64,000 nt of DNA, from the IMG/VR virus record IMGVR_UViG_3300031951_000015, positions 1 to 64,000 of that record; one strand, given 5' to 3'. The position numbers and the translations under genes were made by a program. This DNA comes from a virus. The notes below the pieces were generated by a model. It was not told the DNA's origin, made no database searches, and was given only the letters and a program-made list of their open reading frames with translations. Every line of letters begins with the position of its first letter. Position 1 is the first letter of the stretch. Below, piece by piece: positions 1-8,208 of the stretch.

Positions 1-739
1 AAAGTTTTGTCATTATAGATACTAATGACTTTGATTTAAACTGGTGTGCTTCATCTCCAACGACCACATTAAATCTTGAGAAATATTGTCGGGGAAGTTT
101 GTAGATGGACTGCCAGGTTGTAATGATCACCTGAGAATCCGTTTCTCTTTCTTTTCCCGCATAGATCTTGTGGCAGTATGAACCCACGTCCCACCCATAA
201 TCTGCAAAGTCTTTATACATCTGCTCTACAAGGGATGTCGTCGGAACGACTATCAGAATATTTTGTCCTTTCTCAACGTAATATCTCACAATCGAGTATA
301 TCATCAACGACTTTCCAGAAGCAGTTGGAGATATCAACAACTTTCGATTATGTTTTAAAGCGTCGTATACTCCCTCAACTTGGTATTCGCGGGGAGCATA
401 CTTGCAAATAGAAGTCATATAGTCTTTAACTCCTTCTTTTGAAATCATATCATTGACTTCAAATGGGAGACCATAATATTTGTTATTTCTAAACTCATAA
501 GTGTAGTTGTGTTGTTCACAAAATCTTATGAGTTTATCTAATAAACCAACGTATATTTCTTGCGTATTGACATTAAACAGATAAATGAATCCATCCCACC
601 ACTTATTTTTATAAGCGGGAGCAAACTTGGCATTCGGAACTTCAAATTGAAATGCGTCTCTTAATTCATAGTAGACGTGTGGTTCTGCTTCAACCTGAAG
701 ATATACCTCATTCTTTTTTGAGATAATCAAATGTGACAT
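1..739 (-). CDS. uvsW: UvsW-like DNA/RNA helicase, N-terminal part (cut by window edge)
   Basis: The first 246 residues of a superfamily 2 helicase are visible; the rest lies beyond position 1. Residues 137-144 form a Walker A motif (SPTASGKS) and residues 229-232 the DEAH box. The N-terminal ~100 residues (KWWDGFIYLF region) fit the small UvsW N-terminal domain. In T4, UvsW unwinds branched recombination intermediates and R-loops and helps switch replication from origin- to recombination-dependent initiation. The ATG at 739 is chosen because it opens the helicase frame; an ATG three nucleotides upstream is out of frame. It lies just downstream of uvsY, as in other T4-like cyanophages. Confidence 0.93.
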   Translation of the reverse strand, partial: MSHLIISKKNEVYLQVEAEPHVYYELRDAFQFEVPNAKFAPAYKNKWWDGFIYLFNVNTQEIYVGLLDKLIRFCEQHNYTYEFRNNKYYGLPFEVNDMISKEGVKDYMTSICKYAPREYQVEGVYDALKHNRKLLISPTASGKSLMIYSIVRYYVEKGQNILIVVPTTSLVEQMYKDFADYGWDVGSYCHKIYAGKERETDSQVIITTWQSIYKLPRQYFSRFNVVVGDEAHQFKSKSLVSIMTKL

Positions 740-761
740 TCATAACATATCAGTTATGAAT
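738..761 (-). promoter_or_regulatory. Perfect hairpin covering the uvsW start codon
   Basis: Two 9-bp perfect inverted arms (738-746 and 753-761) with a 6-nt loop include the first base-pairs of the uvsW ATG. No clear Shine-Dalgarno is seen. In mRNA the stem would hide the start, so translational control is possible. This is inference. Confidence 0.4.
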
Positions 762-767
762 ATTTAT
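761..767 (-). promoter_or_regulatory. Possible late promoter (ATAAATA) upstream of uvsW
   Basis: ATAAATA on the minus strand in the uvsY-uvsW gap, about 22 nt from the uvsW ATG. It matches the T4-like late -10 element but overlaps the hairpin arm. Confidence 0.4.
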
Positions 768-772
768 TTCGA

Positions 773-1204
773 TTAATTAAACCCTGCCTGGAATCTGTGC
801 CATTCCACTGCGTTCTTGATTTGAAATGTTCTATTTGATATGCACTTAATTACTTCTTCAAGAAACTTAAGCATAATGTCATAATATCGAATCTTGAGAT
901 CAATTTTATTCAACCTCTCATCGGCATCCAGGTGCCTCTGTAGTGCTTCTTTATCTCTGACTTTATATGGGAAAGGATCTTCCTCATAGACCTCTGCTGG
1001 TGCCTTTCCCGTGTAGTAGTTGTATCTCTCAAGTCTCACCTTACTATAGGTCTCTCTTGCCTTTTCTCTAAGTAGGGTAATTGTATTGTAGATGGTATAA
1101 TACTTTGCGTGAAGTTGAGGAATTTTTAAAGATTCATCATGTAAGTTATCAGGGTCGATAACAGAATCTCTCTGCCACATCTCCTGGATTTCATCAAGAT
1201 TCAT
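773..1204 (-). CDS. uvsY: UvsY recombination mediator
   Basis: 143 residues, close to the T4 UvsY length (137). It starts MNLDEIQEMW and is rich in charged helices, as in UvsY. The family loads UvsX recombinase onto ssDNA coated with gp32. Its ATG overlaps the stop of the upstream tail-tube-like gene by 4 bp, so the two are translationally coupled. Its position between that gene and uvsW is the standard cyanomyovirus order. Identification rests on size, context and the recognisable N-terminal sequence. Confidence 0.9.
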   Translation of the reverse strand: MNLDEIQEMWQRDSVIDPDNLHDESLKIPQLHAKYYTIYNTITLLREKARETYSKVRLERYNYYTGKAPAEVYEEDPFPYKVRDKEALQRHLDADERLNKIDLKIRYYDIMLKFLEEVIKCISNRTFQIKNAVEWHRFQAGFN

Positions 1205-1755
1205 AAGGGAGTTCTACCGTCAGAGGAAAGGATATTATACACAGTATACTTGAAAGACGCCTGTGCTGTAAAGTATTGAATATCTGTGGCAGTTGAATTA
1301 AATTCTAACGATGATAAAGAAACTGGAAATAAGTCTTTAAATTTTACAATAGCACTCGTATTGTAATTGCTGTTAAGAATATATAAACTTCCATCACTGA
1401 ATGCTTCCTTTGAATCTCTTAAATTATCCTCATTTGTGGTTAAATTTTTATATTGCTCTGCTGTTTCTGGAAATCCAAGTCCTGTAATCCAATTGTGAAT
1501 CGCCATATAATTTTGCAATTTTTCATCAATTAAAAATGTTATTGTAAAATCTTCATATGTAATTTTATCGCCAGGAACATCAATATCTTTCAAATAGTTT
1601 GATTGCAATTCAGTTCCTAATGTAATTTGTGGAATTTGTGCATTATTACAAAAAAACGCTACCTTTGGTTCTTTTGACAACGTGAATTTAAATCCAACTG
1701 GAGATAAAAAATTCCTGTTTTGGATTTGATTTGCAAATGCGTTCGTAGTCGCCAT
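1201..1755 (-). CDS. Tail-tube-fold virion protein (gp54/gp19-like; possibly annotated gp3 elsewhere)
   Basis: 184 residues. The middle segment (ITYEDFTITFLIDEKLQNYM, then AIHNWITGLG) resembles the beta-strand plus helix seen in T4 gp54 and gp19, where a strand is followed by a W-containing helix. The family makes the tail tube or its baseplate junction. In T4-like cyanophages the gene between gp23 and uvsY is usually assigned a tail completion role, and I cannot tell gp3 from gp54 by eye. A terminator just upstream separates it from gp23, so it likely has its own late promoter (CTAAATA at 1768). Confidence 0.65.
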   Translation of the reverse strand: MATTNAFANQIQNRNFLSPVGFKFTLSKEPKVAFFCNNAQIPQITLGTELQSNYLKDIDVPGDKITYEDFTITFLIDEKLQNYMAIHNWITGLGFPETAEQYKNLTTNEDNLRDSKEAFSDGSLYILNSNYNTSAIVKFKDLFPVSLSSLEFNSTATDIQYFTAQASFKYTVYNILSSDGRTPL

Positions 1756-1767
1756 TATTTTTATTTT

Positions 1768-1774
1768 TATTTAG
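1768..1774 (-). promoter_or_regulatory. Late promoter motif CTAAATA
   Basis: CTAAATA on the minus strand, 13 bp before the ATG of the 184-aa gene and immediately after the gp23 terminator. The same variant recurs upstream of gp20, of the 599-aa gene and of a capsid-targeted gene at 57.5 kb. Confidence 0.5.
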
Positions 1775-1802
1775 ATAAAAAAAGACCCCCTTGCGGGGGT
1801 CT
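1775..1802 (-). terminator. Rho-independent terminator of gp23
   Basis: Minus strand: an 8-bp GC-rich stem (1783-1790 with 1795-1802), a 4-nt loop and a run of seven U. It starts 20 nt after the gp23 stop. This is the clearest terminator in the structural region. Confidence 0.92.
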
Positions 1803-1822
1803 GATGGATATGTGAATCGAAA

Positions 1823-3244
1823 TCACATAAGATTTGAAACCTTAACTCTTCTGTAGTATACGTTAGAGTTGGTAGCAATGTTACCACTTGTTGCATCTGG
1901 AGCAGTAGCTCCCTTAGCAAATGGATTGTTAACGACTCCATAACGAGTCTTAAATCCGATTTTTGGTTGGAAGGTTTGCTCACCAACAGCACGTACCATC
2001 TGGAGAGGTACGTATGGGCAGTAGAAGAGACCTGCATCGTAAGGCGAGGTGCCCTTATAACCGACAACGTAGAACTGGTTAGCAGCAACGTTTGCCGAAT
2101 ATGGGTCAATATAGACTCTGTACTTACCTTGAAGGACACCAGCAAAGGTGTTGCCAGTATCATCAACGTTCAGATTAGCGTTAAGTGCAGGGGTGTAATC
2201 GAGAACACCAGCCATGGTTAGTGCTGAAGCAACGTCTGCCGAGCACAGGATAGTGTTACCCTTTCCTCTACGAGTTTGCTGTGCAATTGCGTTTGCATCG
2301 CGCTCGATTTGGAAGATGAGACCCTTGAACTTCTCAACCGACCAACGACCGTTAGAGTCAACATCAAGGTCAAAAGTACCTTGGGTTGCAGTGTTAACCT
2401 GAGCACCAGGAACAGCAATCTTATAGATGGTACGGATGATTTCTCTGTTGATTTCAGCGAGGATCTCAGTGCTGAGGATGTTTGCAAGCTCAGCTTCTGC
2501 ATTCAGACCGTGAATTGCCTTCAGGTCTTGTGCAAGTTCGAGTGAGTACTCAGCTTTCAGAGCACGTGACTTAGCAGTAACGGTGAGCTTCTCGATTGAG
2601 AAAGCCATCTCGTTAAAGTAGTTGGTATTGCCGTCGCCAAGTGCTTCAGCATTACCAGTGGTCATTGCTTCACCAACGTTATACTGGTTAGCACCAGCAG
2701 CAGCGTTAGTTGATTGATCAGTTGGGCTGAGAAGTGCTGGGTTGCGGTTGCTATCTTGAGTTGTAGTACCTAAACCAACAGCTCCATCGATGAATCCTGC
2801 ATTGAGGTTACGGGAGTTATTCTGACCAGAGAATGCAGAATCAGCTTCGTTGTAGAATGCTTCAGTTCCAGATTGATTCTGATAACGTGAACGCATTGCG
2901 AAGATGAGTCCAGTAGGACCATTCATTGGTTGAACACCGCACAGATCATAAGCGATCAGGTTGGGCATTGAACGTCTGATCAGTGAGATCAGAACTGGAT
3001 CGAAACCAGCAACAGGTGAACCTGTAGTATTTGATGCGCTACCACCAAAACCGCCGGTACCGGCAGAGTTGGTTGGGGATGCTTCGTAAAGGAATGAACG
3101 CTCTTCACGAAGTTCTCTTTCTTGGTTTTCGAGCAGGATAGCGGTTACCGATCTACGATGTGAATCTTTGATTGGATCCATTCCTTGATAATCAAGGATT
3201 GGTGCCCACTTCTCCTGCAGATATTCGGAGTTGTACATCTGCAT
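1823..3244 (-). CDS. gp23: Major capsid protein gp23
   Basis: 473 residues, within the cyanophage gp23 range. N-terminal sequence YLQEKWAPILDYQGMDPIKD and the acidic region up to residue 54 are typical of gp23. Residues 52-55 (LYE followed by A) fit the gp21 protease rule (hydrophobic-X-Glu, cut after Glu), so the mature protein likely starts at A55. It forms the hexamers of the capsid shell. The Shine-Dalgarno AGAGG lies upstream in an AT-rich leader with a host-like TATAATATA box. It is followed by a strong terminator, as expected for a very highly expressed gene. Confidence 0.97.
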   Translation of the reverse strand: MQMYNSEYLQEKWAPILDYQGMDPIKDSHRRSVTAILLENQERELREERSFLYEASPTNSAGTGGFGGSASNTTGSPVAGFDPVLISLIRRSMPNLIAYDLCGVQPMNGPTGLIFAMRSRYQNQSGTEAFYNEADSAFSGQNNSRNLNAGFIDGAVGLGTTTQDSNRNPALLSPTDQSTNAAAGANQYNVGEAMTTGNAEALGDGNTNYFNEMAFSIEKLTVTAKSRALKAEYSLELAQDLKAIHGLNAEAELANILSTEILAEINREIIRTIYKIAVPGAQVNTATQGTFDLDVDSNGRWSVEKFKGLIFQIERDANAIAQQTRRGKGNTILCSADVASALTMAGVLDYTPALNANLNVDDTGNTFAGVLQGKYRVYIDPYSANVAANQFYVVGYKGTSPYDAGLFYCPYVPLQMVRAVGEQTFQPKIGFKTRYGVVNNPFAKGATAPDATSGNIATNSNVYYRRVKVSNLM

Positions 3245-3292
3245 TGGGAATTACCTCTTTAAAAAGTTTTGTTTGACTATATTATATAAAAA

Positions 3293-4471
3293 TCACTTTT
3301 TAGCGACTCTACTGAGAGTTTGAAGATATGCTTCCATGACAGGGGAAACTGAAGTTAATTCAGATCCATCATGCGACACTTCTTCAGATAGGTTCTCAGA
3401 GAAATCTCTTTGAGTACCAGTATTTGTTGGGAAATATGATTCCCTCAGAGTTACCAGTTTCTCACGATAGTTTGCTTCACTATCAAACTCAACATTTTCG
3501 GCAAGAGAAGCGAGTTTGTCTTTCTGAGAAAGTGCAAGACCTTCAGCGACATCTGCAAAAATTACATCAGCAACTGACTCTGCTAATCTTCTATTGAGAG
3601 CAACGTTTCTTTCGATTTGCTCGTTGAGTTTTTCTTCCATTTCATCAAGTTTATCTACCATACTCTCGATAACATCATATCTATCTTCAGGGATTGAAAC
3701 ATAATGATCTTCAAAAAGACTCTTCATTCCTTGAAGGAATGATTCGGTCATTTCAGTCTTAAGACCGTGCTCGATAGCGAGTGCATTTTCTTGAATCCAC
3801 TCGTCGGCAACGTACTCAAGATAAGTATCTACACGCTCAGTTAATTCTTCTTTGATAAACTGAACTTCTTCAATAAGTGCATTTTCATAAGTTTGCTGAA
3901 GTTCTTCTTTAATTTCAGAAACTTTTGAACGAATAGCAGCTTCGAAGATGGTGCGGGCTTTCTCTTGGAATTCCTCAGAAAGCTCTTCACCAGCAAGGAG
4001 AGCGTTGACATCTTCTTCGATGTCAAACTCTTCTTCCATTTTCTTCTTACCTTTTTTCTTACCACCTTCTTCTTCTTCCTCCTCTTCTTCTTCCTCTTCT
4101 TCTTCCTCTTCTTCGTGCTTCTTGCCTTTCTTGCCTTCAGCAACTACCTCTTCATCTTCGTCGAGTTCTTCTTCATCGACAAGATCCTCATCCTCTTCAG
4201 TTTCTTCTGCAGCCATGGTTTTCATGGGTTCAGCAGCAGCTGCTTTAGCATTAACTACATTTCTTACCTGAGCAAGAGTTGATCCAGGTGTTTTAAGTGC
4301 AGCGGAATCGTCATCTGGACGATAATTTTCTGGAGTAGGACCACCTAAATCTTCCCAAGCGCCAGTTTGACCTGGAGTAATGGCTCCAGTTCCAGTTTGC
4401 ATTGGTTCGGCAGGTGCAGCCCCTTTGGTTACTACGTTTTCCATTTCTTGTAAATTTCTACCAACGGACAT
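3293..4471 (-). CDS. gp22: Prohead core scaffold protein gp22
   Basis: 392 residues, larger than T4 gp22 (about 270). The family forms the internal scaffold of the prohead and is degraded by gp21. The C-terminal half is long, charged and helical (coiled-coil like). Residues ~90-150 contain a run of about 16 glutamates followed by lysine/glycine clusters, a low-complexity insertion not present in T4. The position between gp21 and gp23 confirms the assignment. A perfect TATAAATA late element lies 31 bp upstream. Confidence 0.9.
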   Translation of the reverse strand: MSVGRNLQEMENVVTKGAAPAEPMQTGTGAITPGQTGAWEDLGGPTPENYRPDDDSAALKTPGSTLAQVRNVVNAKAAAAEPMKTMAAEETEEDEDLVDEEELDEDEEVVAEGKKGKKHEEEEEEEEEEEEEEEEGGKKKGKKKMEEEFDIEEDVNALLAGEELSEEFQEKARTIFEAAIRSKVSEIKEELQQTYENALIEEVQFIKEELTERVDTYLEYVADEWIQENALAIEHGLKTEMTESFLQGMKSLFEDHYVSIPEDRYDVIESMVDKLDEMEEKLNEQIERNVALNRRLAESVADVIFADVAEGLALSQKDKLASLAENVEFDSEANYREKLVTLRESYFPTNTGTQRDFSENLSEEVSHDGSELTSVSPVMEAYLQTLSRVAKK

Positions 4472-4501
4472 TTGTTTAGATATTTGGATATAATCTATAT
4501 T

Positions 4502-4509
4502 TATTTATA
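4502..4509 (-). promoter_or_regulatory. Late promoter TATAAATA for gp22
   Basis: Exact T4 late -10 consensus on the minus strand, in the short gp21-gp22 gap. Confidence 0.65.
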
Positions 4510-4511
4510 AA

Positions 4512-5162
4512 TTATAGATTTGAAAGAAAATCGTTGAAAAGATTGAGTTTATGCTCTTCAAGTTTTCTTTGATCAACGAGAGTATTAATTCTTCTTTGAG
4601 TCTGTTCGGCAAGTTTTTCACGAAGAATTCCACCTTCCCAAACCCACTCTTTTCCTTCCATAATTCCTTGCACAAAAGCATCAGGTGCAGAAGGATCGGC
4701 AACAATGTCAGCAGCAGTCGCAAGCATGAAATCTTCACCAACAATTTTATGACCTTCATTGGTCATCTTTAGTGAACCAACACCACGAGAAGAAACACCA
4801 AGACAAACTCCCTCACCAATAAGAGATTTTGCAATCTTACCCATTGGCGTTTCAAGAAGTTGTGCCTTACCTCTAAAATTTGATCCTTCACAAGTAAGAG
4901 AAACAATCTTGTGAGAAACACGATCAAGATTTACAGTTGGACCATCAGGATGTCCAAGTTCTCCAAGAGCACGACCTTTATTGACAAATGCTTCCGTGTA
5001 TCTTTTCACCTCTCTGGAAAGAGTTTCCATAGGATACATTCTTCCGTTACGGTTACAAATGTCACCCTGAAGGAAAATACCTTCAATAAACATTTTTTTA
5101 TCAGCACCTTTTCCTTCGGTGATGAATTTTACTTGTGATACTTCTTCTGTGATGAGTTTCAT
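4512..5162 (-). CDS. gp21: Prohead core protease gp21
   Basis: 216 residues, matching T4 gp21 (212). H71 in ELGHPDG and S124/S125 in GVSSRG are the expected catalytic His and Ser of the phage-T4-type serine protease (herpes assemblin-like fold). It matures the prohead by cutting after Glu in scaffold, capsid and internal proteins. Candidate substrates in this window are gp23 (after E54), gp22 and the MKTF-leader proteins at 56.3-57.5 kb and 13.9 kb. The ATG lies two bases after the upstream stop. Confidence 0.95.
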   Translation of the reverse strand: MKLITEEVSQVKFITEGKGADKKMFIEGIFLQGDICNRNGRMYPMETLSREVKRYTEAFVNKGRALGELGHPDGPTVNLDRVSHKIVSLTCEGSNFRGKAQLLETPMGKIAKSLIGEGVCLGVSSRGVGSLKMTNEGHKIVGEDFMLATAADIVADPSAPDAFVQGIMEGKEWVWEGGILREKLAEQTQRRINTLVDQRKLEEHKLNLFNDFLSNL

Positions 5163-5164
5163 TT

Positions 5165-5692
5165 TTATTCGGAAACTAGTTGAACTATTTCGGTAATACT
5201 AATATTTGTCGTTGCTCCATCTGCAAGTGCCGCAACTTTTACACTTCTTGATAGGGTCGCATCAGTAACAGTAATTACTCCAACAACTGATGAGGTATTT
5301 GCTGAGATTGTAACACTAGATTCAGTTAAATTTGTAATCAATTGATGGACAGTATTAATTCCAGCTGGTTGAGCATTTTCAATTGTTACATAGTCCCCAA
5401 TCAAAAATGGATTTCCTGCATTTTCTGGAAGACTGATTACTGTGCTTGTTCCAGTTGTAATCCCAGATATTCTTTGTCTAGCTATTCTCTCTTTTAAAAC
5501 TTCATTAGCATATGGGGAAATATAAAAAGAGTTCGTTGTTACTGTGGGATTACCTCCAGTTTCAACATAAACTGCGGTTAATCCAGCAGCAACTCTGATA
5601 TAACCACTCTTTAAAGCAATTGGATTACTTGTTGCAGCAACAGAAACTGTTGGAGAAATTCTATTTACATTTTGGACAACTTTAATTGCCAT
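5165..5692 (-). CDS. Cyanophage virion protein between gp20 and gp21 (function unknown)
   Basis: 175 residues, predicted mainly beta strands (many T/V/S/I, few long helices), no recognisable enzyme motif. N-terminus MAIKVVQNVNRISPTVSVAA. Its place inside the head operon and its beta-rich composition suggest a head or neck structural protein, such as a decoration or fibre-like protein. Its start shares one base with the stop of the upstream 55-aa gene. I do not recognise the family. Confidence 0.7.
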   Translation of the reverse strand: MAIKVVQNVNRISPTVSVAATSNPIALKSGYIRVAAGLTAVYVETGGNPTVTTNSFYISPYANEVLKERIARQRISGITTGTSTVISLPENAGNPFLIGDYVTIENAQPAGINTVHQLITNLTESSVTISANTSSVVGVITVTDATLSRSVKVAALADGATTNISITEIVQLVSE

Positions 5693-5859
5693 TATTCTTC
5701 ATCTCCTATTTGATCGGCATCACCGAACATCATCGCTGCAATTTCTGGACGAGCAGAATCTACTCTTTCAGAAGCTTTAGCATATAGTAATTCTTTAATT
5801 TTGGTGGAAACATCTGAAGGTGCTCCATCAGTTGCAATCAAATCGATAAGTTCTTCCAT
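5692..5859 (-). CDS. Small acidic protein in the gp67/gp68 position (prohead core candidate)
   Basis: 55 residues, start MEELIDLIATDG, end FGDADQIGDEE. Acidic and helical. In T4, gp67 and gp68 (small prohead core proteins) sit between gp20 and gp21, so position and acidity suggest a core protein; sequence similarity could not be judged. A TATAAATA late motif lies 26 bp upstream. Its stop overlaps the next ATG (TAATG). Confidence 0.75.
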   Translation of the reverse strand: MEELIDLIATDGAPSDVSTKIKELLYAKASERVDSARPEIAAMMFGDADQIGDEE

Positions 5860-5884
5860 AAAATTTAGTTTATAATTATAAGAT

Positions 5885-5892
5885 TATTTATA
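5885..5892 (-). promoter_or_regulatory. Late promoter TATAAATA inside the gp20 stop
   Basis: Exact late consensus overlapping the end of gp20, driving the small core-protein gene, the 175-aa gene and gp21. Confidence 0.6.
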
Positions 5893-7567
5893 TCTTCCCA
5901 CCTTTGGGTTCTGGTATTTCTACTGCTGTAGCATTTACAGTTGGTTCAAGTGGAACTTCTCCACTAACACCTTGTTCTATTCCTTGTGCTTGATCTTGAG
6001 GAATGGGATTACCCATTTCATCAACAGGAGCATTTGGATCTGGTAAAATGCCCTTAGCAATTTCATCTTCAATTTGAAGATCAATCTCAATAATTTCAGA
6101 ATCTGTTTGACGAAGAATTTTCTTACGAACATACTCAGTAGAATAGTATTTGCCAATGTATGGTTCAATCGTTGTTGCAAGAGTCAAGCGATTTGTTAAT
6201 AATTCTGCTTCTTTTAATTCTGCAAAATGATTGTCATATAAGAAATCATATTGAATATGATCACTCATCTTCTCCCAATCTTCTGGAGAAACAATGTTCT
6301 TAAGAAGTAACTGAGTGCGAAGAATATCATTGAAAAGATTAGCAAATCTTTTTCTAAGTCTTCCAACAAATTTAGAAAACATTAATTCATCACGAAGAAT
6401 TTCTGATGATCTACCTAAATTAAATCCATCACCACCACCAGCAATTCTTGTTTCTGGAACTCCAAGTGCTCTATAAAGTTTCTTTTGGAAGTATTCAATA
6501 TCCGAAAGTTCTCCAAGATTTTGTCCACCGGGAAGAGTAGTAATTTCAGTCCCTCTACCACCTTCTCTTCTTGGAAGCCAAAAATCTTCAAGCATACTCA
6601 TAAATTTACGATCATCACGAACTTCGCCTGTATTAGCATCATAAACAAGTTTATTCCTATAGCGAGACATAACCTCTTTGAGGTACTGTTCTGCTTTTAC
6701 TTTTGGAAGATTTCCTACATCAATGTAGAATATTCTACGTTCTGGAGCTCTAGATAGTCTATAAATTACAAGAGAATCCTCAATCATTCTTAACTGATTG
6801 AGTCCTTTAATTGCTTTGTGAAGATATGAAAGAACGGTTCCTTTATTTCTATCTACTAAACCCGATGTGCAATAAGTTACAGAATCTTTTGCGATTTTGA
6901 TTCCTTTTTTTGAACCACCACTGATTGTCCCCGTTGGGAAATTTGGCATAGGAGTATATACAAAATACTCCTCAATTTCTGGAAAGTTGAATTGATCAGC
7001 ATCATTTCCAGTTCTTAAATTTAAATTTCTATATCCATTTAATCCATTTTCCGTCTTTTTTTCCTGACGGACATGTTTCATTTTCATTGGATCAATATAT
7101 CTAATTTCCTGAATTCCTGCCTCAGGATTTTTTTGATCGATGACTTTTAAATAAAATAGTCTACCATCAATATACCAATTTCTGAAAATTTCATGACACT
7201 TTTTATCAAAGTCCATGACTTCTTTAATATATTTAAATTCTGCTCTAATAACATCTTTCAATCTATCACTTGCATTCAAATTTGAAAGTTCAATCTCAAC
7301 AGGAGAATCATAAAGATCACTAACAATTGCTTCATTAACAATGTTTTCAATTGCACTGTCACACTCTGGATGAAGTGCCATTTCACGATAACGACGAATT
7401 AAATCGTACTCTGTTCTGTAAACACCTTCAATATCTACATATTGTCCATAAAATCCAGACTGAATAAAATAGTCAACCCCGTCCTCATTACTGGGAGGAA
7501 CGGGGGCAACAACAGATTTCGATTTTTTTACATTATCCTCAATCGAAAAACCAAAAAGTTTCGCCAT
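5888..7567 (-). CDS. gp20: Portal vertex protein gp20
   Basis: 559 residues, close to T4 gp20 (524). Conserved portal segments are visible: EYDLIRRYREMALHPECDSA near the N-terminus, the MKMKHVRQEK region, and the helical stem region SRYRNKLVYD followed by a long RRxGGRGTEITTLPGGQN loop. It forms the dodecameric portal at one vertex, where DNA is packaged by gp16/gp17 and the neck (gp13/gp14) attaches. Widely used marker gene of cyanomyoviruses. A CTAAATA late element lies upstream at the end of gp19. Confidence 0.97.
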   Translation of the reverse strand: MAKLFGFSIEDNVKKSKSVVAPVPPSNEDGVDYFIQSGFYGQYVDIEGVYRTEYDLIRRYREMALHPECDSAIENIVNEAIVSDLYDSPVEIELSNLNASDRLKDVIRAEFKYIKEVMDFDKKCHEIFRNWYIDGRLFYLKVIDQKNPEAGIQEIRYIDPMKMKHVRQEKKTENGLNGYRNLNLRTGNDADQFNFPEIEEYFVYTPMPNFPTGTISGGSKKGIKIAKDSVTYCTSGLVDRNKGTVLSYLHKAIKGLNQLRMIEDSLVIYRLSRAPERRIFYIDVGNLPKVKAEQYLKEVMSRYRNKLVYDANTGEVRDDRKFMSMLEDFWLPRREGGRGTEITTLPGGQNLGELSDIEYFQKKLYRALGVPETRIAGGGDGFNLGRSSEILRDELMFSKFVGRLRKRFANLFNDILRTQLLLKNIVSPEDWEKMSDHIQYDFLYDNHFAELKEAELLTNRLTLATTIEPYIGKYYSTEYVRKKILRQTDSEIIEIDLQIEDEIAKGILPDPNAPVDEMGNPIPQDQAQGIEQGVSGEVPLEPTVNATAVEIPEPKGGKI

Positions 7568-7595
7568 TTTATAATTTTAGACTGCTTGTATATTT

Positions 7596-7602
7596 TATTT
7601 AG
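7596..7602 (-). promoter_or_regulatory. Late promoter motif CTAAATA for gp20
   Basis: CTAAATA overlapping the last codons of gp19, 29 bp before the gp20 ATG. Confidence 0.5.
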
Positions 7603-8189
7603 TTGATGTCTGTTCCACCTGCTGCAGGTGAATTACCCTTCATTGCTTCCCACCAGAGAATTTGGAACTCTGCAGTAAATTCTTGAATTGTACTAGTATT
7701 GTAATCAAGAGTAATTGCACCGATAGAAGTTGGGAAAATATCATAGAAATGATATGCTCTCAAAGTTGATCCATCACGATCAAGTTGATAAACAAAAGCA
7801 TCTGCAGTATATGCAGTTGGATCGGTTTCGCCAGTATTATCAGAAACTCTGTTAATTTTGTTCATCCAGTTTTCCATAGCGGAACGGATTGCAAAATCGG
7901 TATCATTGATAACTGTCACAGTCCAACTTTCGAAAGATCTGTCTCCAGCGACTTTCAAAGTTCTTCCCCTAAAGGGAACATCAATTGCTGCCACATTAGA
8001 TGCCGGTAAGTTTGCACCCTTAACTAAGAATCTTGCTTTATCAAGAACATTAGTATCTGCAGGTGCAATATCGGGAAATGAAAGAACAACTTCAAAAAGA
8101 TTACTTCTTGCACCACCACCAGTTAACTTACTTTTGAAGTCAGTAATCTTTCTTAGGGGAGGTGGATTTAATTGTTGTCTAGTTGCCAT
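7599..8189 (-). CDS. gp19: Tail tube protein gp19
   Basis: 196 residues versus 163 in T4. The strand-helix pattern around SFESWTVTVINDTDFAIRSA and the following NWMNKIN helix are typical of the tail-tube family (Phage_T4_gp19). Hexameric rings of gp19 stack to form the inner tail tube. It lies between gp18 and gp20 as in T4. Confidence 0.95.
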   Translation of the reverse strand: MATRQQLNPPPLRKITDFKSKLTGGGARSNLFEVVLSFPDIAPADTNVLDKARFLVKGANLPASNVAAIDVPFRGRTLKVAGDRSFESWTVTVINDTDFAIRSAMENWMNKINRVSDNTGETDPTAYTADAFVYQLDRDGSTLRAYHFYDIFPTSIGAITLDYNTSTIQEFTAEFQILWWEAMKGNSPAAGGTDIN

Positions 8190-8208
8190 AGTTTTTTAAA
8201 CCTCTAAA

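Noticed and set aside
3948-4271. Ser-rich and Phe-rich plus-strand frames opposite gp22
   Set aside because: They are antisense translations of the poly-Glu tract; low-complexity, without start signals.
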